Source: Massospora cicadina (taxonomy: Eukaryota > Entomophthoromycota > Entomophthoromycetes > Entomophthorales > Entomophthoraceae). From it: a stretch of 64,000 bases of DNA. Shown here in pieces: positions 45,840 through 59,094 of this stretch. Both the position numbers and the translations under genes were made by a program. The notes below the pieces were generated by a model. The model was given only the letters and a program-made list of their open reading frames with translations, did not search any database and was not told where the DNA came from. The stretch covers positions 101,503 through 165,502 of the forward strand of contig JAKSZP010015914.1 of the NCBI GenBank assembly GCA_022478985.1, in the 5' to 3' direction. Every line of letters starts with the position of its first letter. Positions within the stretch are counted from its first letter, which is position 1.

Positions 45840-46985
45840 TGTGACTTGTCTTTGAGTAGCTATCTCACCATAGCTCAGAGGAAACCTGTTAGTGCATAAC
45901 ATTGGACCTTTCAGTTACACTCAATCATAGATCAGATTAATATTTTTGGTCTGATGGTGCAGCGGGAAATTCTGCTGACTCTAGGCTTGTTTCCCTCGCA
46001 TGCAATTTAATTTTTCTGATCCTCAGTATAAACCTTTCAATAAATTTGAGAATCTCATATTAGAACTCAAGCTGTTTTTTGGGTTATTTTTCACGTCCTT
46101 TTTTAAGCTCTAAAATAAATGGCTCAGTCCAACTCAGGGTTTTGCATTTTTGGTTTTTCTAATCCTTAACAGCTTTATCCAATGCAGCAGGATTTTGCCT
46201 ATCAAATTATTTTAAGATGTTGCTTTTTGCTACCCCGCCAATATACCATGTAAAGATCCACATGCCACCAGGGTGTTTGCTGCGCTACCACATCCAGTCC
46301 TATCCACAGTTGGGCCTTATGCTCCCATAACGCCGTCCCTCCTCCATTGCCCCACAAAACATGTCATTCTATTGCGTTTCCCACTTGTCTGCAGTGCCAT
46401 AGGCTGTCAGCATGAAAAGGCATCACCAACTTCAGGTTTTGGGCTCTTCCACTCAGCGTTACCCAGGGACTAAGCGCCTGTGAGGGGCACTGTGCACTAG
46501 TGCTGCCATGTCAGCCATCCACATACTATTACCTCTGCTGCTGCTGTTGATGCCTCCATCTTGTGTGTTGGTGATATCACTATGTGGATACTTCAGATTG
46601 TGGCGTTTTCGTTTTAAAATGTGACTCAGCCTTGGGTACCTACCTCACCAAAGCTTCAGTGGAACTCCTGTCATTTCATAACATTAGAACTTCCATTTAA
46701 GCCCATGTGTTTATCAGATCAATAGCTTTGATCTGATGCCACAGCATGAAATTCCTCCGACTCTAGGTTGTTTTCCCCTCATTCATTTTGATTTTGATGA
46801 CACTGGTATAAAATTTCCCGTTGATTCTAACTGAACACCATCTTATAATCATACTTAATTTGGTATAATTCTTGAGGCCAATTTTAAGCTTTAAAATAAA
46901 CAACATGGTCCAACTTGTAGTTGCATTTTTTAGCTTTTCAACCCAAAAAGCTTTAAGCTAATGTAGCCGGTTTTGGTCCATTACA
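45840..46985 (+). mobile_element. Second small LTR-like repeat pair with non-coding core
   Basis: Two direct repeats, 45840 to about 46204 and 46620 to about 46985, align along their length (TGTGACT...; ATCAGATCAATA or similar; AAAATAAA...; GCAGCAGG/GTAGCCGG). The 415 bp between them are GC-richer and hold only short frames. AATAAA in both repeats suggests plus orientation. This looks like another non-autonomous LTR element. I find no convincing purine tract, primer site or target duplication, so a simple tandem duplication is not excluded. Confidence 0.45.
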
Positions 46986-49415
46986 ACATTCCTGCACATA
47001 GAGTTATATGCCATCATAATGTTGCTAGCAATTGAATCTTTTTGTTCTCCCATAAAAGCTCTAAACACCAAAATGGGTTAATCAGAGGGGAACCCTTACA
47101 TTAAAGCTAGCATAAATATAAATACCAGTATTTTTAAACTAACTAGAAGCACTGAGAACCAAATAACATACCTGGCAAGTAAAGGGCAAAAACATAATCT
47201 ATATAGATAAGTATCTCAAAAAAAGTTTCAGACAGGGAGTGTCATAGAAACAGGGCCGCAAAAGGTCTTTAACATCATTTTAAGGTACCAAGGTCATAGA
47301 GTTAGAATATTTAAGCAAAGAAAAGGCAATCATAAAAGTGGTCCTTTAAAGATTTACGGTATAGCTTGTTGCACAAAATTATGGGGCATATAATCTAGAA
47401 GGTGAGGAAGCAGCCAAAACTCTAAAAAGTATTAGGAAACTTTATGGCAACTCATGATATGATGGTGAAGCTGCCAAGTCTGTGGAGTCACTTGTGGAGT
47501 AAAGTTCCAAATTTGTTACTTTTTCAGGAAAATAACAGATCATGACATAAAACCAAACAGCGAACTTTGACATTTGGTAGTTTACAATATATAGATTTCA
47601 TAAAATAATAAACTATATATAGGGGCAAAAAGTAATACTAGGATATCATATTATACTCAAAATTGAGCATTAGGGTTGGAAATTGCCAATATCAAGAATA
47701 GTATCAAGGCTGATGGATAAAGTTCTAGAATCAGAATTTAGCTTTAAAACTTTTACAATTTATCTCAAGCTAATATATTACCAAATCTCTCCCATTTCTG
47801 TGATCCTATGTTTTTTAATATACTCTATTTTTAAGCAAACCAGCCCTTTTTTTCTAATTCCAATCTTATTTTGGTGAGATGCTTCAGCTGTAAGGGCTAA
47901 TAAACACTTTTTATCAATTAACTTGGAGGTCCTCAATGTTTTAAGATAATCTTTGTCACTTATCTGAGTAGGTTTGTAGACCGCATTTTTGGACGCTCTA
48001 TGACAAAAAAGTATATTAATAGTTGTGATATGGAGAAGGTAACTAATTGCAACAAAATTTAGGTATAATTTTCTTCTTGAATTTTACTTATTTTGAACAA
48101 CAACCATCCCACCCACACATAATCACAAATTTCAATCCTGGTGGACTTAATTACCTGTGCTTAGCCTTGTAAATGGGATGGGAGCATTGTTTCTAGACCA
48201 ATAATCCAATATCTTTCGCTCAGAAGTTCCAATACCCAGATAATGAGAATAGAAATGACTTAAAGTTTGTGGCTTCTAGCTTGGATGTTAAGGGATTCAT
48301 GGTGGAAGGCAAGTCTTTCTTCAGAACATCAAATCTTTGAAATAGTAACTCAGTCATTTAATGTTGCACTAATTTCCTTTTTAAGATGTTTTTTGTTGAG
48401 TTGGGTAACTACATAAAGAAGCTTGACTACCATTTTTTGTGCGCTACTAATCTTCTAGTATTGAGTAACTTTACTCTAGGCTTGCAAATAAGACCTTGGG
48501 CGAGTGCTGACCAACCTAAATTTGTTTCCCACTTGTCTAATGCCTCTGATGTAATAAATAATAATGCATCCATGTACATTTGGACAATATTGTAAAAAGG
48601 GTACTAGGATATCTAGCTTAAGTTAGAAAGGGGTTTTTTAAGGAGAGCAACGTGAGCTCTTAAACTTAAAAAGAAACTGCATCATTGGACTTTCTTCAGT
48701 GTGATTTTTGTGACTGAGCAAAGTCTACAAGTGCTCAGTACCTGATGAACAACCAAGTACCCTTGCTTTTATCTTTAGTATTGGTGGCTGTACTAGTATT
48801 GACTTACTGCCTTTAGCTGTTATTTAAGTATATTAATGGAAAGCATTAATGCTTGACTGGAGGGTCAATACAACTAAATATTTTGTTAATTGATAGCTTA
48901 TCCTTACTAAATGAAATGAAAAGCAACATTATGGGTATATTTAACCAAAATTTTTTGTTTAACATGATCAGAGACTTTTAAAAAAATTTGTAAATAAAGC
49001 AGTATAGTAACAAACTTTTAGCAATTATCCAAGGTTATTATTTAGTAGTTCCAGCGGGTCTAAAAATTAATAAAACACTTAAAAGGTGTGAAAACCTACA
49101 AATAAACCTAAAACCATTACCCATAAAATTATAACAATTAATGACTTCCAAAGTGGTAGTAATGGCTAAAAAACAATTTATTTAGTACCCAACTTTGAGT
49201 CCTAGTGGTAACCAATATTACAAAAATGTTGAAAAAAGAGTAATAGTCTTCTGAGTTTGCTTAAAAAAGTAAGGCATTAATCAGCAAAAGGTTAATATTG
49301 TGGAAGTCAGCGGAGCTTTTATTCCTGCATTAATGGTCAAGAACCAAAGTAACAAAAAAGATTATGAATTATGGTTGGTGGAATCAGGACTAAAGATTTG
49401 TATTTTCAGATATTT
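46986..49415. other. AT-rich region, no recognisable gene
   Basis: Several short frames but no domain, LTR edge or repeat that I can place. It may contain very old transposon remains. Confidence 0.4.
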
Positions 49416-49512
49416 AAAAGATGTGATTAAAAGCTTTTCTTTCTCATAGCAATCAGTTTAGTTACTATGATTTGATTCGAACAGCAAATTTGGATAATCA
49501 CACACAGGAAAG

Positions 49513-50763
49513 ATGGGCGACTTTAATAACAAAAATAATACAACATGGGTGAGCGTCGCGGCAAGTGGTGCGCTTAATGGTGCAACTAAGGTCAAGAAAC
49601 ACCCTGGAGGGGGACCAGGAACCCAAGCCATAAAGAAAATTGCAAACTCAGACACCATCTGGGTTTATGGTATTTACTGTAAAGCACGCGCAATACATGT
49701 ACATTCAATTCAACCAACTTTTATCAAAGGTGGAACATGGGATCAGACTCTTCCTTGGGGATGAGTCACCGACCCTGTGGGAGAAAACATGTGAGGCACA
49801 GCCCTCACTTTTCCCTCACGCGGTGTACATAGCCACCAACAACATAGGCTGCGGCTGGATCAATATTGGTTTCAAAACAGCAGATGAAGCCGATGCCGCA
49901 GCAAAAATCTGCGTGGAAATTGCCCTCCCTGAGGGTAAAAAAATTGTGCGCACTGCGCACACCAGATGGAACAAAGCGAAAACTTTGTTCATCTCCTTTG
50001 ACTCGCTCCCCACCAACCTTCCTCATAAGGTAATTGAGGAGGAGCTCTGCAAAGGTCTTGTGGCCTACAGAGAAATCCAACAACTCAAATTACAGCGATT
50101 TTGCTTAATGCTCGACCTGTGTATGGGCAAAGCTACTTCTGTAATCAACCCCTTCCCATAAGTGGAAGAGGATTTATCCAGAATTCCCCGCGCAGCAGAA
50201 TTTCACTTTGCAGATGGGGGCCAGTCAGCTACATTCCAAGTTACACTGGAATGCGCACCACCCATTTGCAACCACTGTGGCTCACTGGGCCACAAGGAAC
50301 ATTCATGCCCTGTAAAAGAGGGCTTAATGGAAAATGATTTTGTGAAGAAGCTATGGACGAAGATAATGAAAACTTTGCCAAAATGACTGATGGCCACCAC
50401 CCATTCCGCTGGGGTGAAGATGGACTATACTCCATTGTGGACCCAGTTACAAGTAAACAGCGTAAAGCAGCACAAAAAGCCCACAAGAGAGCAGCAGCTG
50501 AAGCAGCGGCACATGCAGAATCCACCATTAACCACAGACAAATTCAGGAGGATATTTCAGATATTCACCAAACCAACCAATCAGAACAATATGCCCAGGT
50601 CGAAAATTTTCACAGTAACCAGACTGAGCCACAAAGCGTCATCAGTCATGCACATACTGAGGAACAATGCAACCGCAATTTGGATGAAAATGCGGTGCAC
50701 AATGCAACAAAGTTGAACCTCAAATATAAAATCCAATCAACAACCTGCATCAAATCAACATGA
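49513..50763 (+). pseudogene. ORF1 of the LINE (RNA-binding protein)
   Basis: An ATG at 49513 opens MGDFNNKNNTTWVSVAASGA. A frameshift near 49700 moves reading to a 173-codon frame (to 50161) with VYIATNNIGCGWINIGFKTA, a possible RRM-like fold. Next comes the CCHC knuckle CNHCGSLGHKEHSC at 50267-50308 (CX2CX4HX4C), then an Ala/Gln/Lys-rich C-terminus (KAAQKAHKRAAAEAAAHAES). The protein would bind LINE RNA. At least two frameshifts and a stop at 50159 break it. Confidence 0.7.
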
Positions 50764-50843
50764 GACCTGTGCAGGAAAAGTTGATGCAAATGCAAAAAAC
50801 TGAAATTCCCTTGAATCATTGGGTCAGATCAAGGGAACCAACA

Positions 50844-53800
50844 ATGGCAGTGAAAGAGTTGGAGTACAGATGCGGAGCATGGCCAAAATGAGCCGCGGTG
50901 GGATAGGACCAGAGGGTCCTCCCAACCGCTCCTGAGGCGCCGCAGGCACCTCAGTGTCAATAGGGACATTAAATATCGCGGGAGCCAGGGCTCATATGTC
51001 CCAAGCCAAAAAGCTGGCATTCCTGCAAAAACCTCTTGTAGACATCTTGGCCATCCAAGAAACCTACTGCCTATAAGGGGAAGAAGAATCCTGGTCAACC
51101 AGGGTCACACCATCACAATCAGTATGGACGTCTCACTGTGGGGTGATAGTCCAAAACAACAAAAAATTCAAAATTACAAATTCATTATCACACTTGCACA
51201 GTTGAGTCCTGGTAGCAACAATCACATGCCAAGATGAAATAATTTTGTTAGCATGTATCTACGCACTGTGCACTGCAACTGAGAGAAAATTTTTTTGAAA
51301 AAATTTCTACTCTCACCCTCCTAAAATATCATCATGTTAGGCGATTTCAACTGCTGGGATAACCCCTAATACAGGATGATGGCCTAATCCCAGGGGATAC
51401 CCACCTGGACACATTGAATATCGTACAATGAAGGCATCTCTTGGCTTACAGGATGCTCTTCCTCCCAATTCACCAATCCTTCCCCATATGACAAGACCCA
51501 ACATACATGAGGGACTGCTCATATCAATGAGTCGTATTGACCACATCCTCATCCCACAATCCCACCACTCAAGAATCTCCAAATTTACAACAAAAAAGAT
51601 CAATTTTTCTGATCACCAATTAGTTACGGTGAAGTTAGTGCCAACCCAATCCTACACACAGGTGTCGCCTTAGAGAAAGCTTCACCCAGAAAATATAAGA
51701 TTGCCTGATATATCTGACCGGGTTGAAAACAAGGCTACAAACCCAGAATTCACAGCCCCATTCACTTTGGATCTCATCAGAACATGGGAAAATTTCAAAA
51801 AAAAATTAAACAACAAAACCTGACATATTGCATCACGCAAGTACACCTCAGAAACAGCCACAATCAAGCGTACCTTGGCAGAACTAGACCACCTGGAAAT
51901 AAATACTCTGAGATCTGGCTATAGCCCTAATTAGGGATGCAAATGGACAGAAATTTTCAGCCTGACTTAATAATCTCATCTTTGAACACCAACACAGAAT
52001 CAAAGTATCAAACAAAGGTAAGTATATAAAGGAAGGCGAAACTTGTTTGACATACTTTTTCCGCCAATTCCACTCCTGCGGAAACCAGCCCACATGCACA
52101 CAGGTATGCAAGACCAACGGCACTGTGGCAACTGACCCTGAGGAGGTCAAGGTGGAAGTACAACGCTATTACACCGAATTATATCGCGATATGCCAACAG
52201 AGCCACAAAAAATTAATGAATCTATTCAAACTGCCAAGATACAAAGTACACCACCAAATTACAATATACTATCCCTTATCACATGGGAGGAGCTTTGGGA
52301 AACAATTCGCGGTGCACCATGTAGGAAATGCCCAGGGCCTGATGGGATACACTACAAATTTTACAAAAAATATTTTCAACAAATTGCCCCACTCCTACTG
52401 GCGTCAATGAACCAGAGTTTGTTGGAAACACGCCTATTACCAAGAGGCCATGAATCCTATGTTATAACCTTGTATAAAAAGGGTGACTAGTTGGACCTGG
52501 CCAACTGGCGCCCAATTGCACTCTCCAACACTGACACAAAAATTCTAACAAAAATTCTAGCAGCTAGATTAGGCGCAATTGCATCTGACGTCCTATCACC
52601 CAACCAGTTTGGGTTTATACCAGGGCGTTCGATCTGGAACAACATACACCCTGTTGCAAACATTTGCCAATCCAAAGCAACTGGTGCCCTGGTCTTCTTG
52701 GATCAGGAAAAGGCGTATGACCGTGTTAGCTGGCCATACCTAAAAGAATGTCTACATGCCTTCAAACTCCCACCAAGGTTCATAAAATGGGCGATGCTCC
52801 TAACAGAATCTGCAACCGTGGCTGTATGCGGCCCTGGATTCCTAACAAACAATATCAAACCACACAGAGGGCTCAAACAAGGGGACCCCCTCAGCCCACT
52901 GACATACAATTTCAGCTTTGACTCGCTCCTCCGAGTAACTGACTCACGTCTCATGGGGATAACCGCACAAGGACAACCAACAGTCAAGATACTGGCCTTT
53001 GCAGATGACTGCATAGCAGGTATAGCAAACAATGAAGATGGCTAACAGCTGGAACACACTCTAGAGGAATACTCCAAGGTGAGCAATGCATCGCTCAACA
53101 AAAGGAAGACAGAAATCATTCTCTTAGGCAAATACACAAACAATTGGGCCACAACATCAGAACCTCACACCAACTCTCGAAGAAAAAACCCAATCATTTT
53201 ACCCTTTGCAACACCTCCCACCACCACTCCTGTCCGATACCTTGGAATCTGGCTAGAATCAGGGGGATATGCTAATGAGACAATGGAAAGTAACCTGTTA
53301 CAACGGGTATCCAAATGCGTCGCCTCCCTCAAGGGAAGAACCCCAGGACTAACAGGACGAGTTACAGTTGCTAATTCGCTCATCCTCCCAATACTGTTGT
53401 ACCAGGCCCATGCAATAGCCTTCTCACCTACCTTTATAACCTCAATTCGCGCGCTAATCCAGGGCTGGCTGTGGCCTGTCTCTCACCCTCCTATACGGAT
53501 GGAAACACTATTTGGCCCACGCTCAAGCGGAGGCATGGGACTAATAGATTTTGAGAGCCATGCCAATCACATCCTAGGTACCTGGATAAAGGAAATCCTT
53601 GCTCCAGACCTCCCACAACAACGTTGGTCCAGAGCAGCAAGGACTAACTTTGCACAGGCGCTCAAATTAACCAACCCACATAGTCCACCCAGAATACTTT
53701 CATACCTTGCCAAGCACCCTACTGCAACGGGTCCACATGAAACCTCCCCTCATTTCAAACATATCCTCCAAACTATCCGCTGTATGGGATGGACCATAGA

Positions 53801-54560
53801 GAACATGGGTACTATACAGGGAAGGGGACGACCCAGCCCCCAATTCAAATTAAGAAACCCAGAAAACCACCTCCAGAGGGATATGCTCGCAACAACCCCA
53901 GGCATAGCTAGGATAGAATACCTAGATATGCTGGACATTCCCTATGATTTAACCACACAGAAAGCAATGTGGAAAATGACACACCACCCACTCCTACAAC
54001 CAAGGATAAGAGCAAACGCCTGGCGCTGTTTGAGAAGGACCTATAGGATGGCGGACCGCTCCAACTCCCTCCACAAAACATGTGCAGTATGTGGAGGGGA
54101 GGGATCCCTACATCACCGCCTAGAAACATGCCCCCCAACCAAAGCTATATGGCAGGAAGTCGCACGCCTGCTCAAGATTCAAAACGAACAGGAATTCTCA
54201 ATATCAAAGAGTATCTTCGCGCTCCAGATTGAGTCACCAATCCCATCTACCCTCCGCTCCCTAATAATACCCATTGCAATGTGGACAATACACACAATTG
54301 CACTAGATGCATTCAAGGGCACGGTCCCAACCATTCATGGGATTATTAACAGATTACATGTCCACTTACTAGAGCACTTCCAAGCCTGGCTCTATGGATA
54401 TATGAGACCAAGACAAAAAGCGCTCATAGAATTATGGTTCCCACTCTGGTTCCTCCACACAGACCCTTTCCTTCACACCTGCTCCATAGCAGGGGAACCC
54501 CTCGGAGTAGTGCACCAACCCCCATACCTGGCAGTCCCGCTGGTAACAGGGGTAACTTGA
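50844..54560 (+). pseudogene. ORF2 of the LINE (endonuclease, RT, zinc finger)
   Basis: Endonuclease at 50950-51650: GTLNIAGARAHM, DILAIQET (catalytic Glu), LGDFNCWD near 51336, SRIDHILIP and SDHQLVTV (catalytic Asp-His). This part has several stops. From 52047 to 54560 one frame runs for 838 codons with only two stops (TAG at 52488, TAA at 53043). RT motifs are LANWRPIALSNTDTKILTKI, FGFIPGRS, LDQEKAYDRVSWPYL, GLKQGDPLSPLTYN and AFADDCIAG (intact FADD). The last 493 codons are fully open and include CAVCGGEGSLHHRLETCPP near 54080-54140, the C-terminal zinc-binding motif of L1-type elements. It would nick DNA and prime cDNA synthesis there. Confidence 0.85.
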
Positions 54561-54686
54561 GTACCCTGGGGTGCCCAATTTTTATATTTCTTAGTTATTC
54601 TCTTAGTTTCACATATATTCGGTAATGTCTGTCCCCTGGTCAGCTTACCTCAGTTAAATAAAAAAAGATGTAATTAAGTCTCTTTT

Positions 54687-55708
54687 GAGATAAAAATTAT
54701 TCCTTTGACCATAAAACCCTTTTATAAATGACTACAATTTGGGAATAATGGGTCAAGTTGAACAGGATAATTGGTGTAACCTTATGTATCAGGACTTCTA
54801 AAATGCATTTCCCTTGTTTATTCTTATTAATTCCATTTACCCGCCTCTTTAAACTGAAAGAGTTGCTTCATGACCTCTTTTTTTTCTAAAATTAATCAGT
54901 AGTCTGTGGGCCTCACTTATGGGTCCCACAATTGAGACTGTGAACCATATGGATATACTTGTTTTGAGTATCTTATGTAGAAAGTAGATATTGTGGTGGG
55001 AATATAAAAATTTAATATAGAAACCATGATTGATACAGAGGTTATTGGGAATTTTATTGGCTTTTGGTTAACTCAGGAGTTGGTATTGGTTTTATATTAC
55101 AGATCATTCTTGTTCTAGATGCATTCAAGGTTTTTGTAATTTGCTTGGCGATCTAATGACCCTAAAATTTCCACTCAAGGTTGAAAATTTGTTATCAGTT
55201 TTTACTATAAAATTGGTTACTATACCACATCATCATAGGTGCATGATGTAGACATAGGTAAGAAGCTTGTGTTAAAATAATTAAATATAAGCTGTTGTTC
55301 ACAAATGACCTTGAATCTTCTGAAATCCCTTTTCTGGATAATATATCTAAGAGGCCGTGCAGTGGCCTTGACAGATTCTTTTCATATGAACAGAGTACTT
55401 GTGCTATATGAGTTCATGCTAACATTTAAAGACTGGCTATGTGAACTGGATTTATCAACTCCCAGTGAATAGCCCAGCATGCAAGAGATCATCAGAACAA
55501 GTGACTTTTAGTTGTGGCACTAGTAGGCTAACATGATTAGATAATTGGTTCAGAAACATACTAAAGGGACCATAACAAGCCAGAGGCTTTAATGGAGTCA
55601 ACCACAGATATTACTGAAACAACTTTATGGGCGGGAGAGGTAGGAGGCAATAACGCCTCAGAGATTCAAGGCTGTTCAGTATTGGGATAAAACAGATTGG
55701 AATAATAT
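54687..55708. other. AT-rich region, no recognisable gene
   Basis: Flanking DNA of the LINE. No domain or repeat edge recognised. Confidence 0.4.
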
Positions 55709-55980
55709 GTGAACATAAAGTGGGCGGATTCACCAAATTTATGGCATATCATAGGATATATACAAAGTATTGGCATCCAAAGCATATATGGTGGATTAGC
55801 AGTTAGAATCAGGAGAGCTAAGGCATGCGAGCTCTGTGCAGCACAGAGAACTTCTGGATCAGCAGATCATGATGCCCTCTCAAAAAATTCTTGAACTAAA
55901 TCAAATATTGCGATGTGCATTGCCAGATACCATTACTACCAGAAAGGACAAAAGTGGAAGATGGCCTTAGCAGCTAACTA
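55709..55980 (+). pseudogene. Unrecognised coding-like stretch
   Basis: A 61-codon frame containing SPNLWHIIGYIQSIGIQSIY and RRAKACELCAAQRTSGSADH. The CX2C after a YIQ...Y region is reminiscent of the zinc-binding head of retroelement integrases, but the spacing is poor. I do not assign a function. Confidence 0.2.
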
Positions 55981-56036
55981 CTGGAAACAGGGTTTTTATT
56001 AAGTATAAGGGGGAAAATTAAGAATTAAATGGCAAC

Positions 56037-56690
56037 CTACCCTAAGGAAAGCAGTTGCCTATATAGTAGGGGTGAGAAAAAGGGGGCATAGAGATTTATG
56101 AGCAATAAGCCTCTGCGGGGCATCCTGATTGGCAGGCTGGGCTTTGCACGATGGGTTGAAAGAAGCATTAAAAGTCTCAAATGCATCAATAAATTTTGAT
56201 AGCATGTCTTCTGGATCAGGGAGTAATCTATTGGGATACTACTAACCTTGAATATTTTTTTCCAAATGAGTAAGTTACAAACACTAGTTCCATGGGAACC
56301 TGTCCAATCAAAACACTTTATTGAATAGACATTGGTGGTATTATGTGTTATCTGCAGGTTCAATCCGTGATCTAAATTACTATAAAAACCCTGATCTGAA
56401 TTATTAGATGAACTAGGACTCATATTGGGATTTGAGTAGGGTGGAGCTGTTTCTTGAATATCATCAGTGACCAGCACACTCTTATAATGATCCTGAAGGT
56501 CCTTCTGGAGGGCCCTAAACTGAGACACCTCTTTTCACACCCCTTAAATTATTTTCACTAGATCAGTAGAGGAAATGGGGGCAGAGAGAGAGGTTCATTA
56601 GGAGACAGGGAAGAAACCCACGCTCATCCACCATGTGAGCTAGGTCACTTATCTGAGAGAGGGGTCTACTGGGGCTTTGTGCCCCTTTCT
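56037..56690 (-). pseudogene. Degraded family 1-type LTR frame or gag segment
   Basis: Minus strand: PLSQISDLAHMVDER at about 56660-56615 matches the in-LTR frames of elements 1 and 6. It is followed by a 163-codon frame (56528-56037) starting MSQFRALQKDLQDHYKSVLV, with Ser/Asn-rich PPYSNPNMSPSSSNNSDQ. A neighbouring phase reads LLPDPEDMLSKFIDAFETFN. No LTR terminus could be fixed. It shows that the SDLxH-VDE frame can extend beyond 150 codons. Confidence 0.4.
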
Positions 56691-57169
56691 GCTTCTGCAA
56701 AAGAATTTCTAGCAATCCAGATGTTGATGCTGGTCATCTGGACTTGTATGTGCTGCATATTTTTCAGAGATTTTAGAACCTTATAAGGACAATAATAGTA
56801 TAACTTAGGTTCTCAGCTTCCTGAACAATCTTTTTTGTTTTTAGATTTCACCTTTCAGGTTCTTTATATTTAATTGTCAACTATACCTAGGGACCAATAT
56901 AAAGATAAAACCTAAAAAACACTTAAGTGACTAAAACTTTTTTTAGAGGGTGTATGTTCAAAAAAATCATTAATTGCATTGCCCATAGCATTTGCAAAGA
57001 AAGACAAAGAAGCTCTGTGGCCTTAAACAGACTATAAAAATTATTGAATTACAGTAATGGAAATTTATTATTTCCTTGAAAGTGTCAATCAATCAAGAAA
57101 TTTTCAAACCAAAAGCTTTTATATACAAGACTTTCTTAATGCCAGAAATTAGGTGAGAATTAATGAAAT

Positions 57170-57330
57170 TCAGGGAAGTTGACAGCCATGCACTTTAGGA
57201 AAGTAAGAATTCAAATATGGTTAATGCCATTTGGTTGGAAAATGCTTCAACAATGTTCCAGAAGTTTATTGATCATGTATTAGGATATATTTGGTACTTC
57301 TGTGCAGCAGCTAACATTTTTTTATCACAA
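57170..57330 (+). pseudogene. RT fragment of a Ty3 element (element 7)
   Basis: MPFG, ENASTMFQKFIDHVLGYIWY and then CAAANIF are readable with one shift. These correspond to the RT segment from MPFGL.NA..FQ to the catalytic loop, where YxDD is replaced by AAAN. Only this piece of RT is convincing. The rest of the element is at 59095-60310. Confidence 0.6.
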
Positions 57331-59094
57331 GTTGGTCCCAACCTAATGGGGGATAACCAATATTGCAAAAGCTAACGTGATTTCATATCATTGTTCTCAC
57401 CCACCCCAAAACAACATGATAAATAACTAGTTGCAATGGCAATGGTGTTGCAGAAAGAGGACTTGTTTGTGTAATAAAAAAGTTTGAATAACATGATAAA
57501 GATAATTCCTCATAATCTGTTGTTCATTATATGATTATGGATTAAACTCTCCAAATTGGATACTGTTTTGCTGTGGCCCACGCCAACAACTTATAACAAT
57601 TACAACCTCTTTGATATAAGCCATTGCTTAAAAGTCCAAGCCAACGCTCTTTCAACTCATAGCTCAGGTAACGAATGGAAAATACCAGTTTCTGATTGCC
57701 ATCTTGCCTTAAGTTCCGAGCTAATTTATAGAGCCAATATACTATCTAATGCAAGATTAAACTCTTGAGATAAGTGTTAGTGACTCATGCAACTGACCAA
57801 TTAAGCCTCTGAATTAGGGAATCTTGAATCAAAAAAGAAAAAATAGGTAAGAAAAGTTGAAAACCTCAGAATTACCCTTATTCTGTTTTATATAATAAAA
57901 AATGTCGCAAATAAACAGTTTCCTGATAAAATATTGCTGTAAGCACAACAAGGAAAAAGAAAGAGTACCAGGTGAATATTAAGCCCCAAACTATATACAT
58001 TATCATGACAAAATTTTATGTGTCACAGAATGCCACGTAAAACAAGGAAAGGGTGGCATCAAAAGCCATAAGATTAAACCACGCTAGGGGTGGAAAAGAG
58101 AGTTTTTTATATCAAGATCAAAAATCATGTGGGCTCAAACTTTAAGGTTGCCTTTCTATGGAGCCTCTCCTGCACCATTTTTTAAGCTCTTATAAGCCTA
58201 AAGAATGACTTTGGAGGGGCACAACCCAACGCTGATCCCAACCTCAAATTTAAATTCCAAAATCCATTTTAACTCAGGATTTAGAAATTCAAAACCAATT
58301 TAAAATATACAATTGGTTTAACCTGATCAGTAACAACTTCATTTCATCCGCTTACATGAAAAAATGCTCCGTTTATTGATGATTCAAATGCCAGCTATCA
58401 TTTGAGGCTATAAAACAGGTGTTTATATCCAAACCAATACCCTAAATATGAACAAGGACAAGCTTTTAATTATGATGTTAAATTTTTTATGAAGTGGCTT
58501 AAGGGGAGTATATTTAAGAACATGAGGGCACAAACATTAATGGTATATTTTCTAGGAACTTACCTGTATTATTAGTCTAATCTATCTATGGTAAGGCAAT
58601 GGCAACAGTAGCATAAACATTTAATAGTAGCAACCTTATTTTAAGGGGATAAAGTATGGTAACAATAACACATGTCATTACCCTTTACTTAATTACTAGT
58701 AATTACAAAAAGTTGGGACACAACTAATCTCAAACTCATTTGATTTTACTGAGTGTCTACTGATATGAGTTTGTGCAAGACACTAACCATGTATTTCCAG
58801 AATGTTCTATTAAAACTGAGTTTGGGCCTAAGCTATAGAAAAAAAGAAACATCTGGTTACAGTTATACCCCAACAGCAGTACTTTCATTTGAAAATACAC
58901 AATTTTTTAGGTCGCCAACTTAAATGCACCATTGCGATCATAAGTCTTGGAAAGCCAGCATTTCTTTACCACAGATAGTCACCTTGTTTTTCTTGATTGA
59001 CACAAAACTTTTTGTTAACTCTACACTATCAATATAGGATAATATATTTCATTAAAAATATGTGATTATCTACAATATGGGAGACAGTCATGAG
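57331..59094. other. Degraded interval between RT and integrase of element 7
   Basis: Longer than the RNase H normally found here, so it probably holds additional inserted DNA. No RNase H motif or insertion edge can be named. Confidence 0.3.

Larger units (their letters stand above)
49439..54662 (+). mobile_element. Near full-length LINE (L1/Tx1-like)
   Basis: The target duplication is about 23 bp with few differences: AAAAGATGTGATTAAAAGC at 49416-49434 against AAAAGATGTAATTAAGTC at 54663-54680, both continuing into CTTTT. Within are ORF1 with a CCHC knuckle and ORF2 with APE endonuclease, RT and a C-terminal zinc finger. The 3' end is TTCGGTAATGTCTGTCCCCT then GGTCAGCTTACCTCAGTTAAATAAA (split here for length). 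The RT motif LDQEKAYDRV and the C-terminal CX2CX9HX4C point to the L1/Tx1 group rather than Tad. No RNase H domain is seen. It is among the best preserved elements here. Confidence 0.9.

Noticed and set aside
53165..53938. Minus-strand frames opposite the LINE ORF2
   Set aside because: Shadows of a long, well-supported coding frame.
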